Below, piece by piece: positions 53,336-61,537 of a DNA stretch of 64,000 bases. The stretch covers positions 1 to 64,000 of the forward strand of contig DASXUX010000081.1 in assembly GCA_036504595.1 (NCBI GenBank). Reading direction: 5' to 3'. The notes under the pieces are model-generated. The model saw only the letters and a program-made list of their open reading frames with translations, had not been told where the DNA came from and ran no database searches. Positions within the stretch are counted from its first letter, which is position 1, and each line of letters opens with the position of its first letter. Both the position numbers and the translations under genes were made by a program. The stretch is from DASXUX01 sp036504595. Lineage in GTDB: Bacteria > Planctomycetota > SZUA-567 > H5-PLA8.

Positions 53336-54004
53336 TTACGGTTCGCGCCAATTGACGATCATCCAGTTGCGCTGACGGGCAATGTTTTCCAGGCGACGGC
53401 CGGGACTCACCGCGACGGGGTGGCCGACGCATTCGAGCATGTCCAGATCGCCGAAGGCGTCACCGAAGGCAAACGATTCGGCCAGATCGATACCGCGATC
53501 CTGGGCGTGGGCGCGGAGGGCGTCGGCCTTGTGCTTGCCGGTGAGGGGCTCGCGGTCGAGCGCGCCGGTGAAGACGCCGCCAGCTTCGAGCAGCGCGGGA
53601 GCGATGAGTTCGGCGCCAAGTTCTTCAGCCAGCGGGCGCATGATGAAGTCGAGGCCGCCGGTGACAAGGACGATTGCGAAGCCTTCACGCTTGAGATCCT
53701 CGATGCGCTGCACGGCAATCTGGCGAAGGCGCGGGCGAAGGCACTGAGTGTAGCATTGCGCCGCCAGTTGCTTCACTTGCTTCGTGTTCATGCCGGCGTA
53801 GTTGCAGTAGATCTCACGATTGGAGGCACCGCGGCTGAGTTTGTCCAGCAGCAGCCAGTAGGGGCCGCGAAAGAGAAGGCTGGCCATCCAGGCGGCGTAG
53901 CTCGGGAAGGGGGAGAGCTGGCGCTTGAACCAGTTGAGCGGCATGACGATATCGGTGGCGGTCAGAGTGCCATCAACATCGCAGTAGGCGGCTCGGGGGG
54001 ACAA
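53336..54004 (-). CDS. HAD-superfamily IB hydrolase (SerB-like)
   Basis: A 222-residue phosphatase-type protein. Motif I AAYCDVDGTL has the nucleophile and acid Asp pair; motif II VLVTGG lies near residue 117; motif III is the Lys in GKHKADAL near 157; motif IV FGDAFGDLDML near 180. The C1 cap is helical and hydrophobic (YAAWMASLLFRGPYWLLLDK), as in HAD-IB enzymes that act on phosphatidylglycerol-phosphate-like or phosphoserine substrates. A TTG at 54004, 11 bases after AAAGGAG, is preferred; the longer frame enters repeat DNA. Confidence 0.83.
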   Translation of the reverse strand: MSPRAAYCDVDGTLTATDIVMPLNWFKRQLSPFPSYAAWMASLLFRGPYWLLLDKLSRGASNREIYCNYAGMNTKQVKQLAAQCYTQCLRPRLRQIAVQRIEDLKREGFAIVLVTGGLDFIMRPLAEELGAELIAPALLEAGGVFTGALDREPLTGKHKADALRAHAQDRGIDLAESFAFGDAFGDLDMLECVGHPVAVSPGRRLENIARQRNWMIVNWREP

Positions 54005-54048
54005 GGGAAAAGGCGCTCCTTTACATTGACCGTTACCGTTGCGGCTTC

Positions 54049-54096
54049 GCCGCAACCCTCTCCCCCGGCCCCTCCCCTCTAAGGGGAGGGGAGAAC
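54049..54096. repeat. Intergenic GC-rich palindromic element
   Basis: It carries CCCCTCCCCTCTAAGGGGAG plus a G-rich tail and is related to the second element of the translated cluster at 45322. Confidence 0.85.
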
Positions 54097-54137
54097 GGCA
54101 ACGGGCGGGACCCCCGTGGTGCGACGGTCATGGTTTC

Positions 54138-54180
54138 CCCCTCACCCCTAACCCCTCTCCCTCGCGGGGGAGAGGGGAAC
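54138..54180. repeat. Intergenic GC-rich palindromic element
   Basis: Nearly identical over 40 bases to 665-706, where the same element is part of a coding region. Confidence 0.88.
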
Positions 54181-54323
54181 CGGAGCAACGGGCTTCGGCG
54201 CCCGCACGACGCGCGGATTGCCTTCAGCGCGCGGGAAACTTGTAGAAAAGCCGGGCCTGAGGCTTACTCTTAGCGGATTACTTGATCCTGAAAAGTGGAA
54301 GTGCATAGAGGCGCAGAAAATCT

Positions 54324-54992
54324 ATGGTGAAGACGAAAGAGCGGCCGGTCAGTCCGGAGAACCTGAAGCACGCGAAGGAGATCGATCGCATTCTGGCGGC
54401 GGCGTATCCGGAGGCGAAGTGTTCGCTGGACTACCAGAATCCGCTGCAGCTTTTGGTGGCGACGATTCTGTCGGCTCAATGTACGGACGTGCGAGTGAAC
54501 AAGGTCACGCCGGAGCTTTTCAAAAAGTATCCGGACGCGCGAGCTCTGGCGGGAGCGAAGACGGGCGAACTGGAGAAGATGATCCAGAGCACGGGGTTTT
54601 ATCACAACAAGGCGAAGGCGATTCAGGCGGCGAGCAAGGACATCGTCGAGAAGCACGGTGGAAAAGTGCCGGGGTCGATGGAAGAGTTGACGAGTCTGCG
54701 CGGCGTCGGGCGCAAGACGGCGAACGTGGTTTTGGGCAATGCGTTCGGCGTGCCGGGCGTTGTGGTGGACACTCACGTCAGCCGCGTGAGCCAGCGGTTG
54801 GGGCTGACGAAGCAAACGGATCCAGTCAAAATTGAGGCGGAGTTGATGCGGCTGTTTCCGCGGGAGCGTTGGACGCAAATCGGCCATGAGATGATCATTC
54901 ACGGGCGGACCCGGTGCAAAGCGCCGAAGCCGATTTGCGCGGGGTGTCCGTTGTTGACGGTTTGTCCTTATCCGAAGAAGACGACGGGCTAG
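54324..54992 (+). CDS. nth: Endonuclease III
   Basis: A 222-residue DNA glycosylase/AP lyase that removes oxidised pyrimidines. The helix-hairpin-helix LRGVGRKTANVVLGNAFG (residues about 128-145) contains the catalytic Lys, and the catalytic Asp is in VVVDTHVSRVSQRLG (about 147). The C-terminus carries the 4Fe-4S loop CKAPKPICAGCPLLTVC (spacing 6-2-5, as in E. coli Nth). ATG start; no strong Shine-Dalgarno. A repeat tract begins at its stop codon. Confidence 0.96.
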   Translation: MVKTKERPVSPENLKHAKEIDRILAAAYPEAKCSLDYQNPLQLLVATILSAQCTDVRVNKVTPELFKKYPDARALAGAKTGELEKMIQSTGFYHNKAKAIQAASKDIVEKHGGKVPGSMEELTSLRGVGRKTANVVLGNAFGVPGVVVDTHVSRVSQRLGLTKQTDPVKIEAELMRLFPRERWTQIGHEMIIHGRTRCKAPKPICAGCPLLTVCPYPKKTTG

Positions 54993-55025
54993 GGTTCAGG
55001 GGTCGGGGGTCAGGGTTCAGGGTAA
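54989..55025. repeat. 7-bp-period tract overlapping the nth stop codon
   Basis: Five AGGGTTC/GGGGTC-type heptamers start within the stop codon. Confidence 0.8.
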
Positions 55026-55336
55026 CGGCGGAATGAATCCGAAAAAAGACCGAAAAAGGGCGCAAGAAAAACGGATGGGATTCGTCAATAAGGAAGGGAG
55101 CGGCACGGGCGAGAGGGTTTGGATTGCACATGTGCAGGTGGCGGAGAATGCACTTGTGCACTCTTGGACAAAAGCCGCGGCTCTCTGAAAAGTGCGATCT
55201 GATGCACTTGTGCGTTTCTGGACAAGAACGCGAGCGTGGTACGGGACAATTTGGCAAAATGTCCTACACATGTGCACTCTTGGACGAATGTCATGACTGA
55301 AAACATTAACGTCTAACGGACGTGCACCTATAGAAG
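54993..55336. other. Intergenic region upstream of a sigma factor gene
   Basis: No gene is seen. It contains a heptamer tract and then three ~23-bp direct repeats plus one palindrome leading up to the ECF sigma gene. Confidence 0.65.
55125..55288. promoter_or_regulatory. Three ~23-bp direct repeats upstream of the sigma factor gene
   Basis: Copies at 55149-55171, 55203-55225 and 55266-55288 share TGCACTTGTGCACTCTTGG followed by ACNAA, with small changes. A fourth partial site at 55125-55136 is the perfect palindrome TGCACATGTGCA. Spacings are 54 and about 63 bases. They end 48 bases before the sigma start, which suits operator or promoter elements, but they could be an unrelated dispersed repeat. 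Confidence 0.6.
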
Positions 55337-56080
55337 GTGCAATTTTTTACAGACGAGACCGCAGATTTGGCTGAGCGAGCGGTATCAAAGAAGGGGGCGT
55401 CTGCGTCTGCATCGGCGCAAACCGAGCGCAGCGGTGGGGGCATGTTGCCTAGCGCTGGCGGGCAGGGACGCCCGCCCTACTCGGCGACCAAGTTGCGCGA
55501 AGGGCCGCTGCTTCAGCGCACGGACGTCGAACTGATTCAGCAGACGTTGGACGGCGACGCGGAGGCCTACGACGAACTCGTAAACCGCTATCAACTCGAA
55601 GTGCGAACCTTGGCGCGCAATATCGTGCGCGACTATCAGCATGCCGAAGACTTGGCGCAGGACGCGTTTATCAAAGGCTTTCATTCACTGGCAGACCTGC
55701 AGGAGCGGGAGCGCTTCGGCCGCTGGATTTGCACGATCTTGCGGCACACGGCTTTGGATTTTCTGCGCGGGGGAAAGCGCAACGTCAGTCTGGAAGTCCT
55801 TCAGGACGAGGGGTTTGAACCGCCCGAAGAAGGCCAGAAGCTCAGCGCGGAGATGATCGAGTCTCATGAGGAGGAGGCTCTGGCGCTGGTTGCGTTGGCG
55901 AATCTGCGCGAAGATTATCGTGAGATCATCCTGCTTAAGCACGTCGAGAACTTGTCGTACAAGGAGATCGCCAAGCGGCTGAACATGTCCGTGTCGGCCG
56001 TCGGCGAAAAGCTTTCCCGCGTGCGCTCGTTGCTGAAGCGGAAGTTGGAGAAGAAGCCGATTGACGGCAGTAAGCAGTAG
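55337..56080 (+). CDS. ECF-type RNA polymerase sigma factor
   Basis: A sigma factor of up to 247 residues. Region 2 covers about residues 70-140 (DAEAYDELVNRYQLEVRTLA, AEDLAQDAFIKGFHSL, FGRWICTILRHTALDFLRG); region 4 covers about 175-235 (REDYREIILLKHVENLSYKE, IAKRLNMSVSAVGEKLSRV). The first ~60 residues are not sigma-like and include SAGGQGRPPYSA from a GC-rich element, so the real start may be later than the GTG at 55337 (an ATG lies at 55442). A FecR/PQQ anti-sigma gene follows after 78 bases, its probable partner. Confidence 0.9.
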   Translation: MQFFTDETADLAERAVSKKGASASASAQTERSGGGMLPSAGGQGRPPYSATKLREGPLLQRTDVELIQQTLDGDAEAYDELVNRYQLEVRTLARNIVRDYQHAEDLAQDAFIKGFHSLADLQERERFGRWICTILRHTALDFLRGGKRNVSLEVLQDEGFEPPEEGQKLSAEMIESHEEEALALVALANLREDYREIILLKHVENLSYKEIAKRLNMSVSAVGEKLSRVRSLLKRKLEKKPIDGSKQ

Positions 56081-56109
56081 GCAGCGGCAGTAGGCAGGAA
56101 CGGCAGGAC
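56065..56109. repeat. 7-bp-period tract over the sigma stop codon
   Basis: Six GGCAGTA-type heptamers, partly shifted, encode the last sigma residues and run into the spacer. Confidence 0.7.
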
Positions 56110-56158
56110 GCGGGGACGGGGAGACGCGGAGAAACGGCGTGGAAGCAAGGAAGAGAAG

Positions 56159-58117
56159 ATGACTGCGATTTCAGACGACGACCGGGAGCTCTGGTTGTCG
56201 CGATACATCGATGACGAACTGGACGGTCCTGAGAAGGAAGCCGTGACGGCCAAACTCCGTGATGACGAGCGCTGGCGGGCCGACCTGGAGAGCATGCAGC
56301 ACACCGACACGACGGCGCGAGCGGTGGCGATCAAGTATCACGAAGGCGATGCGTTCTCAAAACACGTCGCTCGGAAGATCGGCGACGAGCGCAAGGCCGC
56401 AGGCTCAGAGCCCGACGCCCGTCATCTCAAGCCGTCCGCCAAGCGCCGCCTGTTGAGTCACCGGACCAGCCGCTTCCCGATGGTGCGAACATTCTTGCGG
56501 CTGGCTGCGGTCGTCGTCGTTGGCGTCGGTGCGTGGGCCGGATGGAAGGCGTACCGTTCGATCATGCGGCCGGCGCCCATCGAGAATATCGTCATCGACG
56601 GCGGCAGACACGGTCCAGCCATCGTAATGACGGAAGAACCGCAGGCGCTTCAATGGGCGGATGGCACGCGCATTCTCGCGCGCAAGGGCACGGTCATCGA
56701 GAACATCGACGATCGGACGATCCGGCTGGGTGGCGAGGCGATGTTCCGGGTGGCCAGCCATTCGCGGCCGTTCACAGTCATCATCAGCGAACATCAGACG
56801 GCGGAGGCGCTCGGGACACGATTTGATGTTCGCACCGGCGGCGAAGGACCACGTGTGCGCGTGGCCGAAGGGCGCGTGCGCGTGAAGCTGGCTCAAGGGG
56901 CGAGCGTGCGTAGTGTTGAGGCCGTTGGCGGCACGGAAGTGCAGGCCGATCTGACGCTGCACGGATTTGATTCCCGGCAACTTAACGCCGCGTGGAAAGA
57001 AGGCGGCGAAGTGGTGCCGCCGTGGCCGCAAAGTGGCGGTTGGGGCTGCCGGACCGGCGGGTCGCCGGTGCCGGGGCCGTCGAGCCTGGTTGCTGAGCGC
57101 GAGCAGTTCCATGCGTTCCCGGATGCCGGCGATGTTCCGATCGGCGGAGCAGTGATCGGGATGGAGCAGAAGGCGTTTGTGCTTGCGAGAAACGGAACGA
57201 ACGTGCGGCTGCTGGAACTGCAGCTCTGGCAGGGCGGCGGAAGCTGGAAGGTCTGCAACAGCCGGCCGGGCTCAGCGGAGGCCACGCCGGTGATCACGCC
57301 GCGCGGGCTCGTGGTCACGGCTCTGATGGATGGGGTAGCGCCGGCCTCCGTGCCGGCCGGCAGGGATGCCGGCCCCACCACGGTTTCGGCATACGATCCG
57401 GCGACGGGCTCCGTCGTGTGGGCGAATTCTCAGAAGCAGCCGGTGCGCGGGTTGTGCGCGGCGCTGGACGACACGGTGGTGCTCAGCACGAGCGGCGGAA
57501 TTGTCGTGCTGGACGGAAAGAACGGCGAGGCGCTCTGGTCCATTAGCGAGACGGGCGACGTGCGCTTGAGCGCGACGGCTTTGCCCAGCGGCGAAATCTG
57601 CGTGGTGAATGAACGCGGGACTGTCTACGTATTGAAGAGCGGAAAGATTATCAGCATGTACACGTGGGCTCGCAAAGCGACGCAGCCGCCGATCGTCGCC
57701 GGAAATATGAGTGGCCAGATCTGGTTGACGGACGCGACGGGCTATGTGGGGCAGATGTCGCTGGAGAAAGGAAACGTCACCGAGAAACGTTTTGCTGCGG
57801 CGGTGCGCGGGCCGATTACCGGCGGGCTGCTGGGGCAGGGTTCCCAGCTTGCGCATGTTTCTCAGCCGCGCGTCATACAGGCGCCGACCGAAGATCCAGT
57901 GTTGGCGTTGGCCGAAGATGGGCGTGGCGAAACGTTTGCGGGATATCGGCGCGGCGTACTGCATCTGCGCGCGCGTTCGGAATCCTTGAATCAGATGAAG
58001 GAGCTGGATTATGCGAGTCTGGCCGCAGCGGGTGGCGATTTGATTCCGGGCGGACTGGCGATCGCGGCCGGCCGATTACTGGTGACGATGGCGAAGGGGG
58101 TGCAGGTCTTCGAGTAG
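56159..58117 (+). CDS. FecR-like anti-sigma factor with C-terminal PQQ-type beta-propeller
   Basis: A 652-residue single-pass membrane protein. Residues 1-50 form the anti-sigma module (LWLSRYIDDELDGPEKEAVT). A membrane helix spans about 106-125 (TFLRLAAVVVVGVGAWAGW). Residues about 145-250 match the FecR sensor domain (GTVIENIDDRTIRLGGEAMF, FDVRTGGEG). The C-terminal ~370 residues contain quinoprotein-like blades (VVLDGKNGEALWSISETGDV). So an outer propeller would sense a ligand and release the sigma factor encoded just upstream. GAAGAG precedes the ATG. A GC-rich element adds VAPASVPAGRDAGPTTV between blades. Confidence 0.82.
   Translation: MTAISDDDRELWLSRYIDDELDGPEKEAVTAKLRDDERWRADLESMQHTDTTARAVAIKYHEGDAFSKHVARKIGDERKAAGSEPDARHLKPSAKRRLLSHRTSRFPMVRTFLRLAAVVVVGVGAWAGWKAYRSIMRPAPIENIVIDGGRHGPAIVMTEEPQALQWADGTRILARKGTVIENIDDRTIRLGGEAMFRVASHSRPFTVIISEHQTAEALGTRFDVRTGGEGPRVRVAEGRVRVKLAQGASVRSVEAVGGTEVQADLTLHGFDSRQLNAAWKEGGEVVPPWPQSGGWGCRTGGSPVPGPSSLVAEREQFHAFPDAGDVPIGGAVIGMEQKAFVLARNGTNVRLLELQLWQGGGSWKVCNSRPGSAEATPVITPRGLVVTALMDGVAPASVPAGRDAGPTTVSAYDPATGSVVWANSQKQPVRGLCAALDDTVVLSTSGGIVVLDGKNGEALWSISETGDVRLSATALPSGEICVVNERGTVYVLKSGKIISMYTWARKATQPPIVAGNMSGQIWLTDATGYVGQMSLEKGNVTEKRFAAAVRGPITGGLLGQGSQLAHVSQPRVIQAPTEDPVLALAEDGRGETFAGYRRGVLHLRARSESLNQMKELDYASLAAAGGDLIPGGLAIAAGRLLVTMAKGVQVFE
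57331..57377. repeat. GC-rich palindromic element inside the FecR-PQQ gene
   Basis: Almost identical to 14131-14178 (one or two differences over about 45 bases), although the host genes are unrelated. Confidence 0.88.
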
Positions 58118-58120
58118 CTG

Positions 58121-58241
58121 TGTGGCACGGGCAGGCCGCCGGAGCGGCTTCTTGCTCCGACGGATTGCCCGTGCGGACGCAGCCCGGATCCACGGGCAAT
58201 CCGCGCCGCGAAAAGCAGCGACGCGGCCTGCCCGTGCCACA
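58121..58241. repeat. 121-bp nested palindrome between convergent genes
   Basis: Perfect 19-bp arms TGTGGCACGGGCAGGCCGC at 58121-58139 and their complement at 58223-58241 enclose a second inverted pair (GGATTGCCCGTG / CACGGGCAATCC). The outer arms match 28721-28868. It starts four bases after the FecR stop and may end both convergent transcripts. Confidence 0.85.
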
Positions 58242-58249
58242 CGGCGTCG

Positions 58250-58480
58250 TCACTTATGCAGCCATTCGAGCAGCGCAAGGAGCAGCGGCAGTAGAAAGGC
58301 CACGACGACCAGCAGGCCGGCGATGACGTAGATGCGGTTGATCGGGCGGCCATCTTTCATCGGGCGCTGATAAGGGCCTTCGCCGTCGGTGTAGTTGCCG
58401 CATTTGGGGCAGCGCGGGGAATCGGCGTAAATCATTTTGCCGCAATAGGTGCATTGGACTTGGTCACTGTCGTCGCTCAT
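58250..58480 (-). CDS. Zinc-ribbon membrane protein
   Basis: A 76-residue protein starting at MSDDSDQVQ. A zinc ribbon is formed by CTYC (residues 10-13) and CPKC (about 24-27). One membrane helix near the C-terminus (IAGLLVVVAFLLPLLLALL) anchors it. Such small ribbon-plus-helix proteins are common and mostly uncharacterised. It lies 51 bases after the start of the MCM gene's downstream end on the same strand. Confidence 0.75.
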   Translation of the reverse strand: MSDDSDQVQCTYCGKMIYADSPRCPKCGNYTDGEGPYQRPMKDGRPINRIYVIAGLLVVVAFLLPLLLALLEWLHK

Positions 58481-58512
58481 AGGGCTTCCGACCCGGCTGT
58501 TTCGCCTTCGGC

Positions 58513-58530
58513 GCAATCCAGGAGGATTGC
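58513..58530. repeat. Palindrome gcaatccaggaggattgc
   Basis: Same 7-bp arms as 44436-44460, at the 3' end of the mutase gene. Confidence 0.65.
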
Positions 58531-58531
58531 G

Positions 58532-60136
58532 TTACACGGCCGCCAGTTTGTGGTACTCGCCATAGACCTTGCGGCACACGTCGCACATTTCGCCCAGGGT
58601 CACGTTGGCGCGAGCGCAGTCTACCAGAGCGGCCATGATGTTCACAGCTTCGTCGCGGCAGGCGGCCTCGAGCTGGTGCAGCGTGGATTCAACGTCCGCC
58701 GATTTGCGCCGCGCGCGCGTTTCGGCGAGGCGCTGTTTTTGGTGTTCCTCGAGTTGCGGATCGACGTACAGCGTGGGCGGTTCCAGCCAGCCACCGTCAG
58801 CGTTGAACACGTTGACGCCGACGATCTGGCGCTGATTCTTGAGGAGTTCCTGTTGATAGGTGAAGCTGGCTCGCGCGATCTCACGGCGGAAAAATCCGGA
58901 GTCGATCGCGGCGAACATTCCGCCGAGGTCCTCGATCCGTTTGAAGTACGCGTAGCATTCGGTTTCCAAACGATTGGTGAGCGCCTCCACGTAGTAGCTG
59001 CCGCCCAGGGGATCGGCGACATTGGCCACGCCGGATTCCTGCGCGATGATCTGCTGCGTGCGCAGGGCGATCTGCACGGATTTTTCAGTCGGAAGCGCCA
59101 GCGCTTCGTCGAAGCTGTTGGTGTGCAGGCTTTGCGTGCCACCGAGCACGGCGGCGAGCGCCTCCAACGCGGTGCGGACGATGTTGTTCTCCGGTTGCTG
59201 AGCGGTCAACGAAACGCCGGCGGTCTGCGCGTGCGTGCGCAGCAGGAGCGAGCGCGGGTCTTTCGCGCCGCGCTTCTTCATTTCCCGAGCCCAGATGCGG
59301 CGCGCGGCGCGGAACTTGGCGATTTCTTCAAAGAATTCAACGTGCGCGTCGAAAAAGAACGACAGGCGCGGCGCGAAGGCATCGATGTCCAGTCCGGCCC
59401 TTACGCCTTCATCGACGTAGAACAATCCATCGGCCAGGGTGAATGCGAGTTCCTGTCCGGCGGTGCTGCCGGCTTCGCGAATGTGATAGCCGCTGATGGA
59501 GACCGTGTTCCACTGCGGAACGTGGACCAAGGCGTACTTGAAGATGTCGGTGATGATGCGCAGCGACGGCTGCGGCGAAACGAGCCACGAATTTTGCGCG
59601 TGGTACTCTTTGAGGATGTCGTTCTGCACCGTCCCGCGCAGCTTCGAACCCGGCACGCCCTGGCGCTCGGCGGCGGCGATGTAGAACGCCAGCAGCATCG
59701 CCGCGGGCCCATTGATCGTCATCGACGTGGACACATGGTCCATCGGGATGCCGTCGAACAGGAGGCTCATGTCGTCGGTGCTGGAGATCGCGACGCCCGC
59801 GCGGCCGACTTCTCCGCGGCTGCGGCGGTGGTCGGAGTCGTAACCCATCAGCGTCGGGTAATCGAATGCGACGCTCAACCCGGTCTGCCCGTGCTTCAGC
59901 AGGTACTTGAAGCGGCCATTGGTTTCCTCTGCGGTTCCGAAGCCGGCGAACTGGCGCATGGTCCACAGCCGGCCGCGATACATGCTGGCGTGAATACCGC
60001 GCGTGTAAGGGAACTCGCCGGGAAGGCCAAGGTCGCGATCGTAGTCCATCTGAGCCAGATCGTCGGGCGTATAGAGCGGCTTGTTCTCCGCGCCGGAGAG
60101 GGTGGTGAAGGAAGTGCGGCAATCAGGGAGTGTCAT
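58532..60136 (-). CDS. Methylmalonyl-CoA mutase large subunit (catalytic domain)
   Basis: A 534-residue TIM-barrel subunit that rearranges acyl-CoAs with adenosylcobalamin. Family blocks: RGIHASMYRGRLWTMRQFAG (residues about 46-65), GLSVAFDYPTLMGYDSDH (about 87-104), SISGYHIREAGSTAGQELAF (about 190-209) and DPLGGSYYVEALT (about 372-384). The chain ends at VYGEYHKLAAV, so the B12-binding domain must be a separate protein; none is in the window. The ATG at 60136, after GGAAGA, is preferred to a TTG two codons earlier. The nearby acyl-CoA dehydrogenase suggests fatty-acid or branched-chain oxidation, but closely related mutases (isobutyryl-CoA and others) share these blocks. Confidence 0.9.
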   Translation of the reverse strand: MTLPDCRTSFTTLSGAENKPLYTPDDLAQMDYDRDLGLPGEFPYTRGIHASMYRGRLWTMRQFAGFGTAEETNGRFKYLLKHGQTGLSVAFDYPTLMGYDSDHRRSRGEVGRAGVAISSTDDMSLLFDGIPMDHVSTSMTINGPAAMLLAFYIAAAERQGVPGSKLRGTVQNDILKEYHAQNSWLVSPQPSLRIITDIFKYALVHVPQWNTVSISGYHIREAGSTAGQELAFTLADGLFYVDEGVRAGLDIDAFAPRLSFFFDAHVEFFEEIAKFRAARRIWAREMKKRGAKDPRSLLLRTHAQTAGVSLTAQQPENNIVRTALEALAAVLGGTQSLHTNSFDEALALPTEKSVQIALRTQQIIAQESGVANVADPLGGSYYVEALTNRLETECYAYFKRIEDLGGMFAAIDSGFFRREIARASFTYQQELLKNQRQIVGVNVFNADGGWLEPPTLYVDPQLEEHQKQRLAETRARRKSADVESTLHQLEAACRDEAVNIMAALVDCARANVTLGEMCDVCRKVYGEYHKLAAV

Positions 60137-60196
60137 AATCAAGTTCTTCCGTGCTCAAGCACTGACATCATTATATCACATCCCTTGCAGCGATGG

Positions 60197-60595
60197 TTAT
60201 CGCTGGCCGCAGGATCGCGCACGAATCCGTTTGAATTCACTCTCCAGCGCGTCGAGCTCTTTATCGGTCAGATGCTCCAAATCGACCATCGAGTTTCGCG
60301 CGCCTTTGACGGCTCGCAGCAGTTCGTCGAGTTTCAGATGCAGCGCTCGGGCATCGCGGTTCTGCGTGTTCTGAATGAGAAAGACAATCAAAAACGTGAC
60401 GATGGTGGTCCCCGTGTTTATCACCAATTGCCAAGTGTCGGAGTACCGGTACGCCGGTCCGGTTACGGCCCACACGATCAGCGCGAGCACGGCAAGCAGA
60501 AACGCGTACGGCGAGCCGATCGCATTGGCCGCTCCCGTCGCCATGCCGTGGAATGCGGCACGAATCCAGTCGGCGGTCGATTGTTTGTGTTCCAT
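60197..60595 (-). CDS. Low-affinity iron permease-like membrane protein
   Basis: A 132-residue protein starting at MEHKQSTAD, ten bases after GGAGAG. Two membrane helices (SPYAFLLAVLALIVWAVTGP; QLVINTGTTIVTFLIVFLIQ) are followed by NTQNRDARALHLKLDELLRA and an amphipathic tail. This is the pattern of the bacterial low-affinity iron permease family (Fet4-related name, though iron transport by such short proteins is unproven). It sits alone beside the mutase gene. Confidence 0.8.
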   Translation of the reverse strand: MEHKQSTADWIRAAFHGMATGAANAIGSPYAFLLAVLALIVWAVTGPAYRYSDTWQLVINTGTTIVTFLIVFLIQNTQNRDARALHLKLDELLRAVKGARNSMVDLEHLTDKELDALESEFKRIRARSCGQR

Positions 60596-60749
60596 AGGGG
60601 TCACTCTCCAGCTATGCGCCTCTGGAAGGCAGATATCACGCAACAGCCCTGCCAGACGCAGCAAGCCGAACGCTGTCTGAAGGCTGCTCGTTGCGGAGGC
60701 GAATGCAACGAATATACTCCCGCAAAACATCCGTCCGGAGGGAATGCGA

Positions 60750-60995
60750 ATGAACAGCGAGCGACGCCACCAGGTTCTCGAGGCCCTGAAGGAAAAAGGC
60801 GTGGCTCAGCAGTGCAGCCGCTGCGGGTGGACGCGGCTGGCGATCATCGGCGAGAACACGATCCGCCTGGACCAGCAGCACAGCGCCGGCAAGGTGAATC
60901 CGTTCATCACGACCGTGCTGGTTTCATGTACGAACTGCGGCGCCGTGACGCAGCACCGCAAGGACGCGCTGGGACTGTCGGAGAGCGACGAGTAG
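60750..60995 (+). CDS. Small zinc-ribbon protein
   Basis: An 81-residue protein. GGAGGG lies eight bases before the ATG at 60750, which is better spaced than for the ATG two codons earlier. CSRC near residue 22 and CTNC near 60 form a probable zinc ribbon around a central strand region (VNPFITTVLVSC). No enzyme motif. Function unknown. Confidence 0.7.
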   Translation: MNSERRHQVLEALKEKGVAQQCSRCGWTRLAIIGENTIRLDQQHSAGKVNPFITTVLVSCTNCGAVTQHRKDALGLSESDE

Positions 60996-61018
60996 TATTT
61001 GGCCCGTGGCGCGGTTGA

Positions 61019-61492
61019 TTACCAACCGATCCTTCGCTTTAGGTCTTTTGCCTCTTCTGCTGGCATTGTCTTCAGCAACACGTGCAGAGTGTAGTTGCCC
61101 TGCATGACGCCCTTGGACATGTACATCCAGTCGCTGATATCTGCAGCTTTGAACTTGTATGACTCGCCCATTTTCACGCACTTGACGATGCCAGGCTCAT
61201 TGCCGATCACGCCACTGAACTCCTCGCCCTGAACATTGATGTCATTCAACCAGAAATGCTCCGTGCCATTTGAGTCCTTGATGGGAACCTTGATCGCGAA
61301 GCCCTTATCGCCTTCTTGCGGCTGAAGCATCCGCGCTTTGAATTCCCCAAAGGACTTTTTCGCTGATTCGATAGCGGCATCCATTTCTTTCTGATCATAT
61401 TCGGTTGTGAGCGTTGCTGGCTTCTTTGCGTTACCGCACGCAGTGAGCCCCAACAGCAAGATTGCAGCAATAGGCAGACGAAGTCTGTTCAT
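61019..61492 (-). CDS. DUF2314 lipoprotein
   Basis: A 157-residue exported lipoprotein: signal with lipobox LLGLTACGN, cleaved before Cys19. The mature part matches DUF2314 (MDAAIESAKKSFGEFKARML, FAIKVPI, EHFWLNDI, VKMGESYKF, ISDWMY). AAGGAG lies nine bases before the ATG. The domain's role is unknown. Located between a small zinc-ribbon gene and the acyl-CoA dehydrogenase. Confidence 0.85.
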   Translation of the reverse strand: MNRLRLPIAAILLLGLTACGNAKKPATLTTEYDQKEMDAAIESAKKSFGEFKARMLQPQEGDKGFAIKVPIKDSNGTEHFWLNDINVQGEEFSGVIGNEPGIVKCVKMGESYKFKAADISDWMYMSKGVMQGNYTLHVLLKTMPAEEAKDLKRRIGW

Positions 61493-61537
61493 GATAGGCT
61501 CTCCTTGGGCTGGGATATTCCAATAGCGGGTTGCAGC

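Larger units (their letters stand above)
54005..54323. other. Intergenic stretch with two GC-rich palindromic elements
   Basis: No gene is seen between the HAD and nth genes. It holds repeat elements at 54049-54096 and 54138-54180 and a palindromic cggcgcccg segment near 54195. Confidence 0.65.

Noticed and set aside
28721..58241. Insertion sequence
   Set aside because: The palindromes contain no transposase frame and no target duplication that I can see; they are too short for an autonomous element.
58454..61018. 854-residue open frame on the plus strand
   Set aside because: Antisense to the mutase gene and neighbours; long only because high-GC complements of biased codons lack stops.
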